NCBI GenBank assembly: GCA_027919835.1
Contig: JANVFP010000002.1
Location: forward strand, 1,860,001-1,924,000
Source: Lentinula raphanica
Taxonomy: Eukaryota > Basidiomycota > Agaricomycetes > Agaricales > Omphalotaceae
Direction of reading: 5' to 3'
DNA: 64,000 bases
The position numbers were made by a program, and so were the translations under genes. This document shows positions 47,302 to 56,770 of the stretch, in pieces. The notes under the pieces are model-generated. The model was not told the DNA's origin, searched no databases, and was given only the letters and a program-made list of their open reading frames with translations. Position 1 is the stretch's first letter. Every line of letters starts with the position of its first letter.

Positions 47302-47719
47302 TGTGAGGGATACATGTTACATGATGGATGATGTTTGGATACAGAATACATGCTTAAGTAATGAGAGTTCGTGTGTAGCTGTCACAGTGTCACTAGTTCT
47401 TGGATTAGATAAGACGATTATTGCTTTTACTGTTACTACATGGTGTGAACCTTTTCATCTGCCTCGGGTCCCTCTGCGACGTTCTCCTTGGCAGGGCATC
47501 CATATACTGCTCCCCTAAGGAGGGTGACACCTTCTCTGAGCTAGAGTTACAGGCTCCCATTCGTTGGGTAACGCGACCCTTGGTCTAGGGACACAAGACT
47601 AACTCTCGCGCTCGTATTCGTACTCGCGCTCACTTCCATCCCATCGGCCTCGACCTTGCTTCGACCACCCGTCTACCAGCAACGGTACTCGGAGTTCTCT
47701 TTTACACCAACGCTTCACA
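47302..47719 (+). repeat. 3' LTR, intact, 418 bp
   Basis: Starts TGTGAGGG and ends CTTCACA, followed by target copy GTCAT. It preserves the empty site for the LINE that interrupts the 5' LTR. Confidence 0.92.
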
Positions 47720-47823
47720 GTCATGGGTTCGCGTATATGCTCAATGCATCTGGGGAACTTCGCAATGTAGTTGAATCTGATCGTTGGACTTTATGGAATT
47801 GGCTTCGCTCGTATGTTGCTTGA

Positions 47824-48352
47824 TTTCGCTTGATTTTTTATATCCTTAATCTTTCTATTAGCAAATCGTGCGACCACCCCCCTACCGCTGCTCAAAATTT
47901 TAACCCTGCGTAGACGCTGTTGGCTGTATGTGGTGTAAAAGATATTCTGTGTGTACGTTGGAACTTGGTCGACCACTTTCAGTTACTGCGTATCTGTAAT
48001 CAATGAATTTTGAACTGTTGCCATTGGCCTTTATTACTTGCGCCTTCCTTGAGTCTTGCCTGTTTGAGATTGACAGTTCAATGTTCGACATTTCATGGTC
48101 GCAGTCGAACAATTGAGATGATTCATGAACAGTCTCCGCCAACTTGGTGTCGTGATCTTATATAATCTTTGTTATTATGTCATCTTTTGCCTCCACGTCT
48201 CACTTCATCCAAGTTGCCGTTTGACCACAACCATGTTCTGTCTTATAATCAAACACTGGTATTCCTTCTATCTGTGTGTTCAAAAAGTTCGTTCTTCATT
48301 CAATCTTCTGTTGTTCGTTATGCTAACGTTTGTTTAGTACTTCCTATCGTTG
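47824..48352. other. Spacer before the Helitron gene
   Basis: No gene supported. It includes the 3' flank of the interrupted small gene and, presumably, the Helitron left end, which I could not delimit. Confidence 0.4.
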
Positions 48353-51300
48353 ATGCACTATCTTCGTTTAACCCAAGAACCTGACTGTTCCGTGGTGGTA
48401 TTTTTGTGTTTGCTGTACACAACTATTGCACCATCTCAGTGTCTCACAATCAGCTTGTGCTGTGTCTTTCTTCCTGATTTCATATCAGTTCCTATCGTGT
48501 TCAGCTTAGGCTGTGTTTTTCCTGATGTTATATCAGCCATTGCATTCAGCGTATGCTGTGTATCTGTCGCAGAATTACCAGTGGTACCGCAGTTGTTGTT
48601 CACAATTGCATTGTTGAGTATGGTCATTCTTACTTTGTTACTCGATCAGTATGTGGTATATTTTTCTCTCTATGTTGAAGCTGTGCTTTCAACGTCTGAA
48701 ATATATCCAGAGTCTATCTCCAAGTTCAAAATTTCTACACAATGTTCATCTTCATTTGTTGGAGGCGGCAGAAAGCGTAAAGAACATAACTTGCCATTTA
48801 CCTCTATGCTTTCAACGTTCTCTGTCGATCCATCTTCCTCTGTCGATCCATCTTCCTCTGACATCTCGTCAATTGTATCAATGTCATCCTCATTTCAGTT
48901 GGCAATCAATACTCCGATAATTCTTAGCAGTCCTACAGATGCAGACATTCAGACTCGCGACGTTCAGGCTCGCGACGTTCAGGCTCGCGACGTTCAGGCT
49001 TGCGACGTTCAGGCTCGCGACGCCAACTTTGCAACCATGTTGAATAATGTATCAACCGGTGCTGTTACCACTGGTGCTATTCCTAAACGCACTCTGTCTA
49101 AACGAGCCGCTCCCAAACGCGGTGCCAAAACACATACTCCAAAAGTACAATCTTCCAATGTTTCTGTGCCAACTCCTTTCACTGTTGACAGATTTCGGTT
49201 CTCAGTTCAATCGAATGTTGCCCCGACTCCCAACCCTGCAAATGATTCAACCGCTGTTTCCTCCGCTCTTTCTACTACGTTTACCTCAGTGTTTCCTTCA
49301 GTTGAACCTTCTGCCAAGCATGATGGTATTACAAGTACTGAAAGTAACAGTGACATTATACAATCTGGAATAGATCCATCCATTGAATTTCCACCTTCAC
49401 CTATTTTGCAATCTCATATTGATGATTCCATTCGTCGTTGGTGTTCTGCATCTCAGGTTACTTCCTTTGAAGAAGCAGGTTGTGCAGTCTGTGGTTCATT
49501 GAAATTGAAGAGTGAACTTTCGCCTTTGAAGCATATCAAGAATATGCTTCATATTCTTGAAGCTCCTGGTGTAACTCGTGTTGTTAGAACCAATGTAGAT
49601 GAGCGCATCCGCGAATGTAGGGGTCCTGTTATTGACAAGAATTGTGATCAGGTTTGCCTCACATGCCGTGCTTCAATTCGTCAAGGTAAAGTTCCAAAAT
49701 ATGCGCTTTGCAATGGCTTGTGGTTGGGGGATGTTCCGTTGGAGCTGAAAGATCTTACTTTCTATGAGAAAATGTTGGTATCTAGAGTTCGTCACTCTAA
49801 ATGTTTTGTACGTGTACGAAAAGGCGCAGCTAATAGCACTGGTCATTGTAAACTTGTTTCTAATGTTATAAGTTTTGAAAATCCCACCCCAAAAATTTAC
49901 GATGTTTTACCTCCACCAAAAGAAGAAATGGATGAAGTTTTGGCTATAATGTTTTCGGGAACTGCACAGCCAACTGATGAAGAATATCGTAGATCTTTAG
50001 TATTTGTACGACGAAACGTTGTAGCAAATGCCATCCAATATTGCATACTCAACCATTCTGATTATAGTGATGTTACTTTTTCTCCGGATAACTTGATGGG
50101 TTACTCTGAGTCCCAACCTATTGTTGCCATTGAATATTTCCATAAAAATAGTAATCGCGCACCAGAAGGTGTCAGTGTTCATGACAATCTAGAAGATGAT
50201 GGTACCGATGCAGGAGAATGTGTATTCACTGTTCATGGCATACTTGGTGAAGATTTGCAGCATATGACTGCTGAAGCTCAGAAAGCACGAGCTCTTGAAC
50301 ATCTTGATACTGGTGGTAAATTTATGCGTACTTCACATTCTAATAAGCCTGAAAGTATCTATGACAATCCACATTTATATCCAAAGATGTTTCCGTGGTT
50401 ATTTCCATTTGGCTTGGGGGGTATAGGTGCAACTAAGTTGTCTTCAATACATTTATCAGATGAAAAACATAAAAGCATTCTGATGATGTATCATGATAAG
50501 CGATTTCAGATGGATTTGTCCTTTCCTTTTGTTGCCTTCAGCCATGAACAAGTAAAATGTGCAACTACTCAATCATATTTGGTTGCGAATTCAAAGAAAT
50601 TTGATAATATTACTTCTCGTCTGCTCAGTGTCAATAAAGCTACTTTACAATCTCTTGCATCACGTATGGCTGATGGTGAGTTTGTGACTCCAAACTCAGA
50701 TGATGAATCAGCATGTTTCGATCTCTTGCGTGATATCAATTATAGCTCATCCAAAGTCAAGGGTTCAATATCAAGCAAGAAGAATATGCAGCTTGAAATA
50801 TGGTCTCTCATAACTAATGTTGGTAGTCCTTCATGGTATTTTACTCTTGCTCCTTGTGATATGAAGCATCCCATTTGTATGTATTATGCTGATACACAAG
50901 AATCATTTGATGTTCCATTGCGTACCAGTGGTGAGCGTCGAAAACTTCTAAGTCAAAACCCTGCTGCTGGTGCTCAATTTTTTCATTTCATGGTTACTTT
51001 GTTTTTGGATATTTTGGTTGGAACTAAATCATCACATCCAGGTATATTTGGGCCCACTTCTGCCTATTACTGTACTGTTGAACAACAAGGTAGACTTACT
51101 TTGCATTTGCATGGTTTGATTTTTTCAAAGAAAAACATATCACCTCTTGAAATGAAAAATCTTCTTTTAGATCCTTCAACTGATTTTCAAAAACGTCTTA
51201 TTGCATATATTGAGAGTGTACGTATTGGTGAATTCTTAACAGGATCCAAAGATCATGTAAAATCTGTTGTCTCAAATGCAGAAACTTCTCCTAATTATAT

Positions 51301-54300
51301 TAGCCCTGAGCTCACTCTTCCAACCCCTCCCCCTTTGCCATGTGAATGTAAGTCTATTACTTGTACATCATGTACAGATTACAGGAAGTGGTTTGAATCA
51401 TATCAAACAACTGTAGATGACCTATTGTTCAAGTCTAATCTACACGATTGTTTCCGAGCATTCTATCCAGATGGGACTATACGTAATATTGACAAATGGG
51501 AGGTATCATGCTTGAACAACAAATACCATAAATGCAAAGCTCGTTTTCCACGTGAAGTTCATAATTATTCCTTTGTTGATTCGGATTCAGGCCATCTTTT
51601 TTTGAAAAAACTGGAACCATGGTTAAATGATATATCCCCTGCTATAACATATATGCTTCGCTGTAATACAGATGTAACTTCTCTTTTATCAGGAACTGCA
51701 ATTAAAGCAGCAGTTGCATATGTTACAGATTATATTACTAAACCTGGCTTAAAGACACACGTTATTTTTGATAGTGTTAGAGTGATATTTGAGAAGAATA
51801 CTGATATTGTACATGGTTCTCAAACAGATAAAGAAAAATCTTGTCTACTTATGACAAAAATGGTTAACTTGTTAGCTACAAAATTAGAACTTGGAAGTCC
51901 GATGATCTGTATGTATCTCCTTCAAAATCCAGATCACTATACCAGCCACTTCTTCATACCTTTGTATTGGAGTACATTTGTGACAGAAGCACGAAAATAC
52001 TGGTATCCAAATGATGTATCTGAAGATAATCGAGTACTATTGATTAAAAGAAAAAACACTTACATTGGACTTTCTTCTACTTTTGATTATACTCACCGCC
52101 CTAGAGAACATGATGATTACAATCTCTATGATTGGATCTGTAAATTTACACGAGTCAAACGAAATACACGAAAAAATAAAAAGGATTCTGATATATCTCC
52201 AGATGATTTTGTGAAAGATGATGTTCAGTTATTCACTGACCAATATTCTTTCATCGAAGGTCATCCATTAGCAAGCACCCATAGACTACAGAGATATCGA
52301 AACTCTGAATATAATGTGCCTAACTTCATTGGACCTCCTCTTCCCCGGCCTGATAAAGATGATTGTGAATATTACTGCTGTACCATGCTTGTATTGTATA
52401 AACCTTGGCGTTCTGGTGCAGATTTAAAACAACCTAATGAATCTTGGCATGATGCTTTCACTTTGTATCAATTTTCGGATTCTGCAAATGTTTATATCAA
52501 AAATATGAATGTCAGGTATGAATGTTTAGATTCACGAGATGACTTTCGTACACAACTCAAGTCAGGTAACTCATCTTTACTTGCAAATTCCATTCCTTTT
52601 AATCTGGATTCAATAAAAGATCAGTTACACAATTCTCTGTATACACAACACCTCACACCAGACCATGATATTATAGATGATGAAAACAATGAAGCTATTG
52701 TATTGTATGATCCTAATACTGGTATGCAAAAAGGTAAACTCTGTATGTCACGAGAGCGTGCTATGAAATCAATGCGTGATATTCTATTCTCAAGTGGATG
52801 GACAACATCAGTATCTTCTGATATTCATACCCTTTATCTTGATACAAATTTTCATACATACTCTTCTTTTCAACTACCTAAACGCTCACCTGAAGATTGG
52901 CTTAATTTGATTAAACTAATGCGCCAGGAACTATTACTTAATAGAAAGCAGCAGAGTATGCTTTCACTTACTCCTGCTACTTCAACTGTACCAGACAAAA
53001 TAATCAAGAACAAATATAAACCCAATGTTGTTGAAATATGTGACAAATCTTATTTTGAAAAACTAGGAATTGACTACGGAAGTATGAAAGAAGGTACAGA
53101 ATCAATCATCAAACAGTTCAACTTGAATAATGAACAAGAGAGAGCTTTTCGTATCATTGCCCATCATTCTGTAGGATCATGTAGAGAATCTTTGAAGATG
53201 TACATAGGTGGTATGGGGGGAACAGGAAAATCTCAGGTAATTAAAGCTATCCTTGATTTATTTACTTTACAGCAACGAAGATATGCAGTCATTGTTGTTG
53301 CACCTACTGGGAATGCTGCTGCGTTATTGGGTGGTTCAACTTATCATTATTTACTTGGCATCAATGGAAAGTTTGAAGAAACACCTATTTCTACAATGTC
53401 AGAAGTTGCTTCTCGTTTGAATGGTATCGAATATATTATATTAGATGAGGTATCAATGGTTTCATGTCTTGAAATGTATTGTATATCAGAGCGTTTGTCT
53501 AAAATATGCAATCACTCTGATATAGCATTTGGAGGTTTGAATATGATTTTTGCAGGGGATTTTGCCCAGTTACCTCCTGTTGGTGGTGAGTCAGTTTCTC
53601 TTTATACCTACAAAGCTGGTTTAGATGCCAAAACTTTAAATGGACAGCGTGTAGCAATAGGAAAATCTTTGTGGCATACTGTGACTGTAGTTGTAATATT
53701 GCGCAAAAATATGCGTAATCAGTGTGACAGTGTTCAAGATAGTGAGTACCGCAAAGCTCTAGAAAATATGAGATATAAATCTTGTACAAAGGAAGATATC
53801 AAATGCTTGAATAAACTAGTATCTGCTAACAAACCAGATAGACACTACATTGCATTGGAACCATGGCGGAGTGCTCCTATCATTATTGGAGAAAACAAAC
53901 AAAGAGATGAAATCAATCGTCTCGGTGCTATGCGCTTTGCAAGTGATACAAACCAAAGATTGTCACTGTTCTACAGTGAAGATGCAATTTCTTCTTCATC
54001 CTCTGCAACTTCTAAGTCTGATGGTTCAGTATTGAAATCTATGAAAAAATCTAAAGTCAATACAATGAGTGAGGATCTTCAAAAAATATTATGGGAACAA
54101 CCTCCTTCAACACATGAGTTTCATTCTCCCCCTATATTACCTCTATGTCATGGTATGCCTGTTATTATACGTCACAATTTTGCTACAGAACTCAACATTA
54201 CAAAAGGCCAGAGAGGGGTGATATATTCATGGCAATCAAAGAAAGGATTATGTGATCATGACTATCTTCAAGTTCTATTTGTATTATTAATTAACCCTCC

Positions 54301-56017
54301 CTCTCCAATCCAAATCGAAGGCTTACCTGCCAATGTTGTTCCTATTCCTTGCAGAGAAAATAAAGGATACGTAACTCTTCCAGATGATACTAAGATACAT
54401 ATCACACGAAAACAAGTTGATGTATTGCTTGGGTTTGCTATGACGGCATATGCTTCACAAGGTCAAAGTTTATCACAGAATGCTACTGATTTGAATACTC
54501 TCAATGATCATCATGCATTCTATACTGCATTGTCACGAAGCAGAACATATGATAATACAATTATATTGCAAGGTTTCGATCATAAATGTATTACAGGTGG
54601 TGCTTCTGGAGCTTTGCGTAAGGAATTGCGAGATCTTGAGCTGCTTGATGAGATAACAAGACTACGGTATGAAAATAAATGTGATTCATCTGTACAAGGT
54701 ACTACACGTTCTGTTTTAATAGAATCTTTTCGTAGCTGGAAAGGTCAAATGTTTAATCCACCCCGCATTCATTCTGCTATACGATGGTCAGATAAAGATC
54801 CTTATACTGTAGATGACCAGCCTGATATTGAATGGAAAATTGTTGCACCTATGAAGAAACAGTCAAAAATATCACAATCTTCAGTCATCAATGATATATA
54901 TGATACAGCCTCATTGCAATCTCCGATAAATAGTGGTCAGTCCAAACCTTCAAAATCAACTCATTCTCTACCTGTAAAATCAAAAGGTTCATTACCTGTA
55001 AAATCCAAACGCTCACTAACTGTAGATGAATCCCACACACTTTCTCCTAGACCCAACAAAAAACACAAGATCAATGAAATGGATTTGTCCACTCATGGAC
55101 TTAATGATGTTGCTGCTGTATGCACACCTTCAAAGCTTTCGCATTTTCCAAACATTGATATATCCGGTCCATCTCCATTAGGAATATCTGCCCTTCATAA
55201 TCGGAACCCTCTGTTCAATTCCCGTCATACTGCAAATTGTAGAGTTACACTAAAATGGTCAAATAATAGTTGCGCTTATGATTCTTTGTTCCTTATCCTT
55301 CATCAGATATGGATTGACACCGATTATGATGTAACTTCATATGTTAATCTGCCCTCAATTATGCATGGGTTTTCTTTGCATTTACAGGGTGATTGTACTT
55401 TAGAATCGGTGCGTGATGATTTCAGACAAATAGTCCAACATATCAATAGAGACCTTAGGTGGGGAGCATATGCAAGTACCCAAGATGTTTTGAGTGAACT
55501 CCTTCGTTGTAATCAATCTTGTTTTGACGCTACATTGATGTGTCCTCAGGGTCATCCTCAGACTCGCATTGGCCGGGTACCATCAGCTACTCAGTTCTAT
55601 CCACCTTTTCTGACTATTCCTACTTCTTCATCAGACTGGCTTAACAATATACCTCCTTACGCTTTCAATACCTGTCGAATATGCGGTAGTTCTTTACTGA
55701 AACAACTCCAACTTAATTCTGCGCCACCTATATTGTCATTCAATATAGATGGTATGGCAGATTTTGTCATAGACACACATATAGATTCAACTATTATGGA
55801 TAATGTTGTACATTATAGACTGGCAGGTATATCATACTTCAGTATCGAACAGGCTCACTTCAACTCCAGGATATTTACAGCATCAGGCGATGTATTTGCA
55901 CATGATGGAATGCTTGACGGTGGTGTAATGGTGAGAGAGACTGTTCGACTTCACGAACTCGATATCACTACAAATCGTGGTTATAAAGCTTCTGCACTGT
56001 TATACATGCGGATCTGA
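48353..56017 (+). CDS. Helitron Rep-helicase protein with C-terminal ubiquitin-protease-like domain
   Basis: One open frame of 2,554 codons. The first 150 are hydrophobic and probably not native; ATG 48806 is a better start. Order: S/T-rich leader, DUF6570-like Cys block (CAVCGSLKLK...CLTCRASI), Helitron-like N domain, HUH motif LHLHGLIF near residue 918, Rep tyrosine region YVTDYITKPG near 1124, Pif1 helicase with Walker A GGMGGTGKSQ near 1620, Walker B ILDEVSMVS near 1698 and end motifs AYASQGQS and YTALSRSR. The last 250 residues look like a USP-type cysteine protease: NSCAYDSLFLIL (Cys), a zinc pair (CPQGHPQ, CRICG), then AHF and FAHDGM (His, Asp). It encodes rolling-circle transposition machinery; no break is seen. 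Confidence 0.9.
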   Translation: MHYLRLTQEPDCSVVVFLCLLYTTIAPSQCLTISLCCVFLPDFISVPIVFSLGCVFPDVISAIAFSVCCVSVAELPVVPQLLFTIALLSMVILTLLLDQYVVYFSLYVEAVLSTSEIYPESISKFKISTQCSSSFVGGGRKRKEHNLPFTSMLSTFSVDPSSSVDPSSSDISSIVSMSSSFQLAINTPIILSSPTDADIQTRDVQARDVQARDVQACDVQARDANFATMLNNVSTGAVTTGAIPKRTLSKRAAPKRGAKTHTPKVQSSNVSVPTPFTVDRFRFSVQSNVAPTPNPANDSTAVSSALSTTFTSVFPSVEPSAKHDGITSTESNSDIIQSGIDPSIEFPPSPILQSHIDDSIRRWCSASQVTSFEEAGCAVCGSLKLKSELSPLKHIKNMLHILEAPGVTRVVRTNVDERIRECRGPVIDKNCDQVCLTCRASIRQGKVPKYALCNGLWLGDVPLELKDLTFYEKMLVSRVRHSKCFVRVRKGAANSTGHCKLVSNVISFENPTPKIYDVLPPPKEEMDEVLAIMFSGTAQPTDEEYRRSLVFVRRNVVANAIQYCILNHSDYSDVTFSPDNLMGYSESQPIVAIEYFHKNSNRAPEGVSVHDNLEDDGTDAGECVFTVHGILGEDLQHMTAEAQKARALEHLDTGGKFMRTSHSNKPESIYDNPHLYPKMFPWLFPFGLGGIGATKLSSIHLSDEKHKSILMMYHDKRFQMDLSFPFVAFSHEQVKCATTQSYLVANSKKFDNITSRLLSVNKATLQSLASRMADGEFVTPNSDDESACFDLLRDINYSSSKVKGSISSKKNMQLEIWSLITNVGSPSWYFTLAPCDMKHPICMYYADTQESFDVPLRTSGERRKLLSQNPAAGAQFFHFMVTLFLDILVGTKSSHPGIFGPTSAYYCTVEQQGRLTLHLHGLIFSKKNISPLEMKNLLLDPSTDFQKRLIAYIESVRIGEFLTGSKDHVKSVVSNAETSPNYISPELTLPTPPPLPCECKSITCTSCTDYRKWFESYQTTVDDLLFKSNLHDCFRAFYPDGTIRNIDKWEVSCLNNKYHKCKARFPREVHNYSFVDSDSGHLFLKKLEPWLNDISPAITYMLRCNTDVTSLLSGTAIKAAVAYVTDYITKPGLKTHVIFDSVRVIFEKNTDIVHGSQTDKEKSCLLMTKMVNLLATKLELGSPMICMYLLQNPDHYTSHFFIPLYWSTFVTEARKYWYPNDVSEDNRVLLIKRKNTYIGLSSTFDYTHRPREHDDYNLYDWICKFTRVKRNTRKNKKDSDISPDDFVKDDVQLFTDQYSFIEGHPLASTHRLQRYRNSEYNVPNFIGPPLPRPDKDDCEYYCCTMLVLYKPWRSGADLKQPNESWHDAFTLYQFSDSANVYIKNMNVRYECLDSRDDFRTQLKSGNSSLLANSIPFNLDSIKDQLHNSLYTQHLTPDHDIIDDENNEAIVLYDPNTGMQKGKLCMSRERAMKSMRDILFSSGWTTSVSSDIHTLYLDTNFHTYSSFQLPKRSPEDWLNLIKLMRQELLLNRKQQSMLSLTPATSTVPDKIIKNKYKPNVVEICDKSYFEKLGIDYGSMKEGTESIIKQFNLNNEQERAFRIIAHHSVGSCRESLKMYIGGMGGTGKSQVIKAILDLFTLQQRRYAVIVVAPTGNAAALLGGSTYHYLLGINGKFEETPISTMSEVASRLNGIEYIILDEVSMVSCLEMYCISERLSKICNHSDIAFGGLNMIFAGDFAQLPPVGGESVSLYTYKAGLDAKTLNGQRVAIGKSLWHTVTVVVILRKNMRNQCDSVQDSEYRKALENMRYKSCTKEDIKCLNKLVSANKPDRHYIALEPWRSAPIIIGENKQRDEINRLGAMRFASDTNQRLSLFYSEDAISSSSSATSKSDGSVLKSMKKSKVNTMSEDLQKILWEQPPSTHEFHSPPILPLCHGMPVIIRHNFATELNITKGQRGVIYSWQSKKGLCDHDYLQVLFVLLINPPSPIQIEGLPANVVPIPCRENKGYVTLPDDTKIHITRKQVDVLLGFAMTAYASQGQSLSQNATDLNTLNDHHAFYTALSRSRTYDNTIILQGFDHKCITGGASGALRKELRDLELLDEITRLRYENKCDSSVQGTTRSVLIESFRSWKGQMFNPPRIHSAIRWSDKDPYTVDDQPDIEWKIVAPMKKQSKISQSSVINDIYDTASLQSPINSGQSKPSKSTHSLPVKSKGSLPVKSKRSLTVDESHTLSPRPNKKHKINEMDLSTHGLNDVAAVCTPSKLSHFPNIDISGPSPLGISALHNRNPLFNSRHTANCRVTLKWSNNSCAYDSLFLILHQIWIDTDYDVTSYVNLPSIMHGFSLHLQGDCTLESVRDDFRQIVQHINRDLRWGAYASTQDVLSELLRCNQSCFDATLMCPQGHPQTRIGRVPSATQFYPPFLTIPTSSSDWLNNIPPYAFNTCRICGSSLLKQLQLNSAPPILSFNIDGMADFVIDTHIDSTIMDNVVHYRLAGISYFSIEQAHFNSRIFTASGDVFAHDGMLDGGVMVRETVRLHELDITTNRGYKASALLYMRI
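48944..49020. repeat. 15-bp in-frame tandem repeat, 5 copies
   Basis: Unit GACGTTCAGGCTCGC in the Helitron leader, encoding D-V-Q-A-R. Confidence 0.9.
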
Positions 56018-56590
56018 ACTCTACCATTCCGGACGAGTATATGCCACGCGCGCAGCGCAATGGCCCACTTCCGCACGTGATGATATGGCTTCAACACATT
56101 ATACAACCTCTTACCAGAGTCCTAAACTACCATTTGTATAAAAGGTTTGAGTCAATTTCCCTCATCTTGGTCAAGTTTTTTGATGATTATTACAAATGAC
56201 AGTTTTGATAAGATACATCCCAAATTCGTCCAAAACAACAATAAAAATTTTTCGGCAAAAACTTTGGACCAAGATTTTGCGGTGGCTGTACATTATGTAA
56301 TCATTACGTTTCTGTTCAAAATCCTAAAAAGGAAGGGCCTGATGGCGCTCAAATGGCTTGGGCAGATTGTCGGTTATCTTGGTCACTGTCCCTTGCCTCC
56401 TGGAGTGCTCAAAGCACTTTCTTAATGATTTCCTCATGTTCTATAGCATCTTGCTTCATGTATCATGCATGTGTAGGGACCAACTACCACTACTTTTACC
56501 CTCTTATACCTTGCGGTTATTCTGAAAATCGCAAATTTTGCGCTTATGTAACGTTACGTAATATGATTACATAAAGGTATGAGATCTTGA
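56018..56590. other. Helitron 3' flank and hAT 5' flank
   Basis: No gene. The Helitron terminus should lie here (GC-rich GCCACGCGCGCAGCGC near 56042), but I see no certain CTRR end. A small MITE candidate occupies 56292-56576. Confidence 0.4.
56292..56576. mobile_element. Possible small MITE
   Basis: Inverted ends: TTATGTAATCATTACGTT at the left, and the complement of TTATGTAATCATATTACG at the right. It is about 285 bp, with no clear target duplication beyond TA. Confidence 0.4.
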
Positions 56591-56612
56591 TAGTGTTGCC
56601 GCAAAGCGAGGT
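56591..56612 (+). repeat. 5' terminal repeat of the hAT element
   Basis: TAGTGTTGCCGCAAAGCGAG fits the hAT end consensus YARNG and is repeated at 61525 in the same orientation. Palindromic CTTAAGG blocks follow it in both places. A matching 3' end for this copy was not found. Confidence 0.6.
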
Positions 56613-56770
56613 ACCTCCAAAGGTGAGGTACCTCAAGTTCGAAATTTTCGAACTCCGCTACCTTAAGGCAGCTTAAGGTCGGCAACTCGAAATCTGCCTT
56701 GAGGTCCATCAGATAATTCTTGATCTCTCCTTCTGACTCAACGACGTTGTCAGTCAATGCCCATTGCCAG

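Larger units (their letters stand above)
30135..47719. mobile_element. Large non-autonomous LTR retrotransposon (LARD-like), 17.6 kb
   Basis: Direct repeats starting TGTGAGGGATACATG and ending CGCTTCACA lie at 30135-33426 (interrupted by a LINE) and 47302-47719. The element is flanked by the 5-bp duplication GTCAT (30130-30134 and 47720-47724). The 3' LTR is 418 bp. I see a single LTR mismatch (C at 33364 against T at 47657), so the insertion is young. A TGGTGGGGGTACC primer-site candidate begins at 33428, and a G7 run at 47292-47298 may be part of the polypurine tract. Without the nested elements it would be about 11.6 kb. No gag, protease, RT, RNase H or integrase is found inside, so it must be mobilised in trans. 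Confidence 0.9.
29599..47823 (+). pseudogene. Small unknown gene (168 aa if uninterrupted) split by the LTR retrotransposon
   Basis: Exons 29599-29640, 29718-29759 and 29811-30134 give an open frame (MQLSDFYRSAFQSG, then FTILYIHPDYPFPL, GAFLCVDNAVAFTEYMSVTL). The LTR element enters after codon CAT at 30134. Directly after the duplicated GTCAT at 47720-47724, the same frame continues at 47725 (GFAYMLNASGELRNVVE...WLRSYVA) to a stop at 47821-47823. The insertion falls between codons. Apart from it, no damage is seen, so the event is recent or still polymorphic. Product family unknown. Confidence 0.8.

Noticed and set aside
48353..48805. Hydrophobic N terminus of the Helitron protein as membrane segments
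   Set aside because: The sequence is a T-rich repeat-like leader (recurring TGTGCTGTGT and ATATCAG phrases) that happens to be open; start at 48806 is more plausible.
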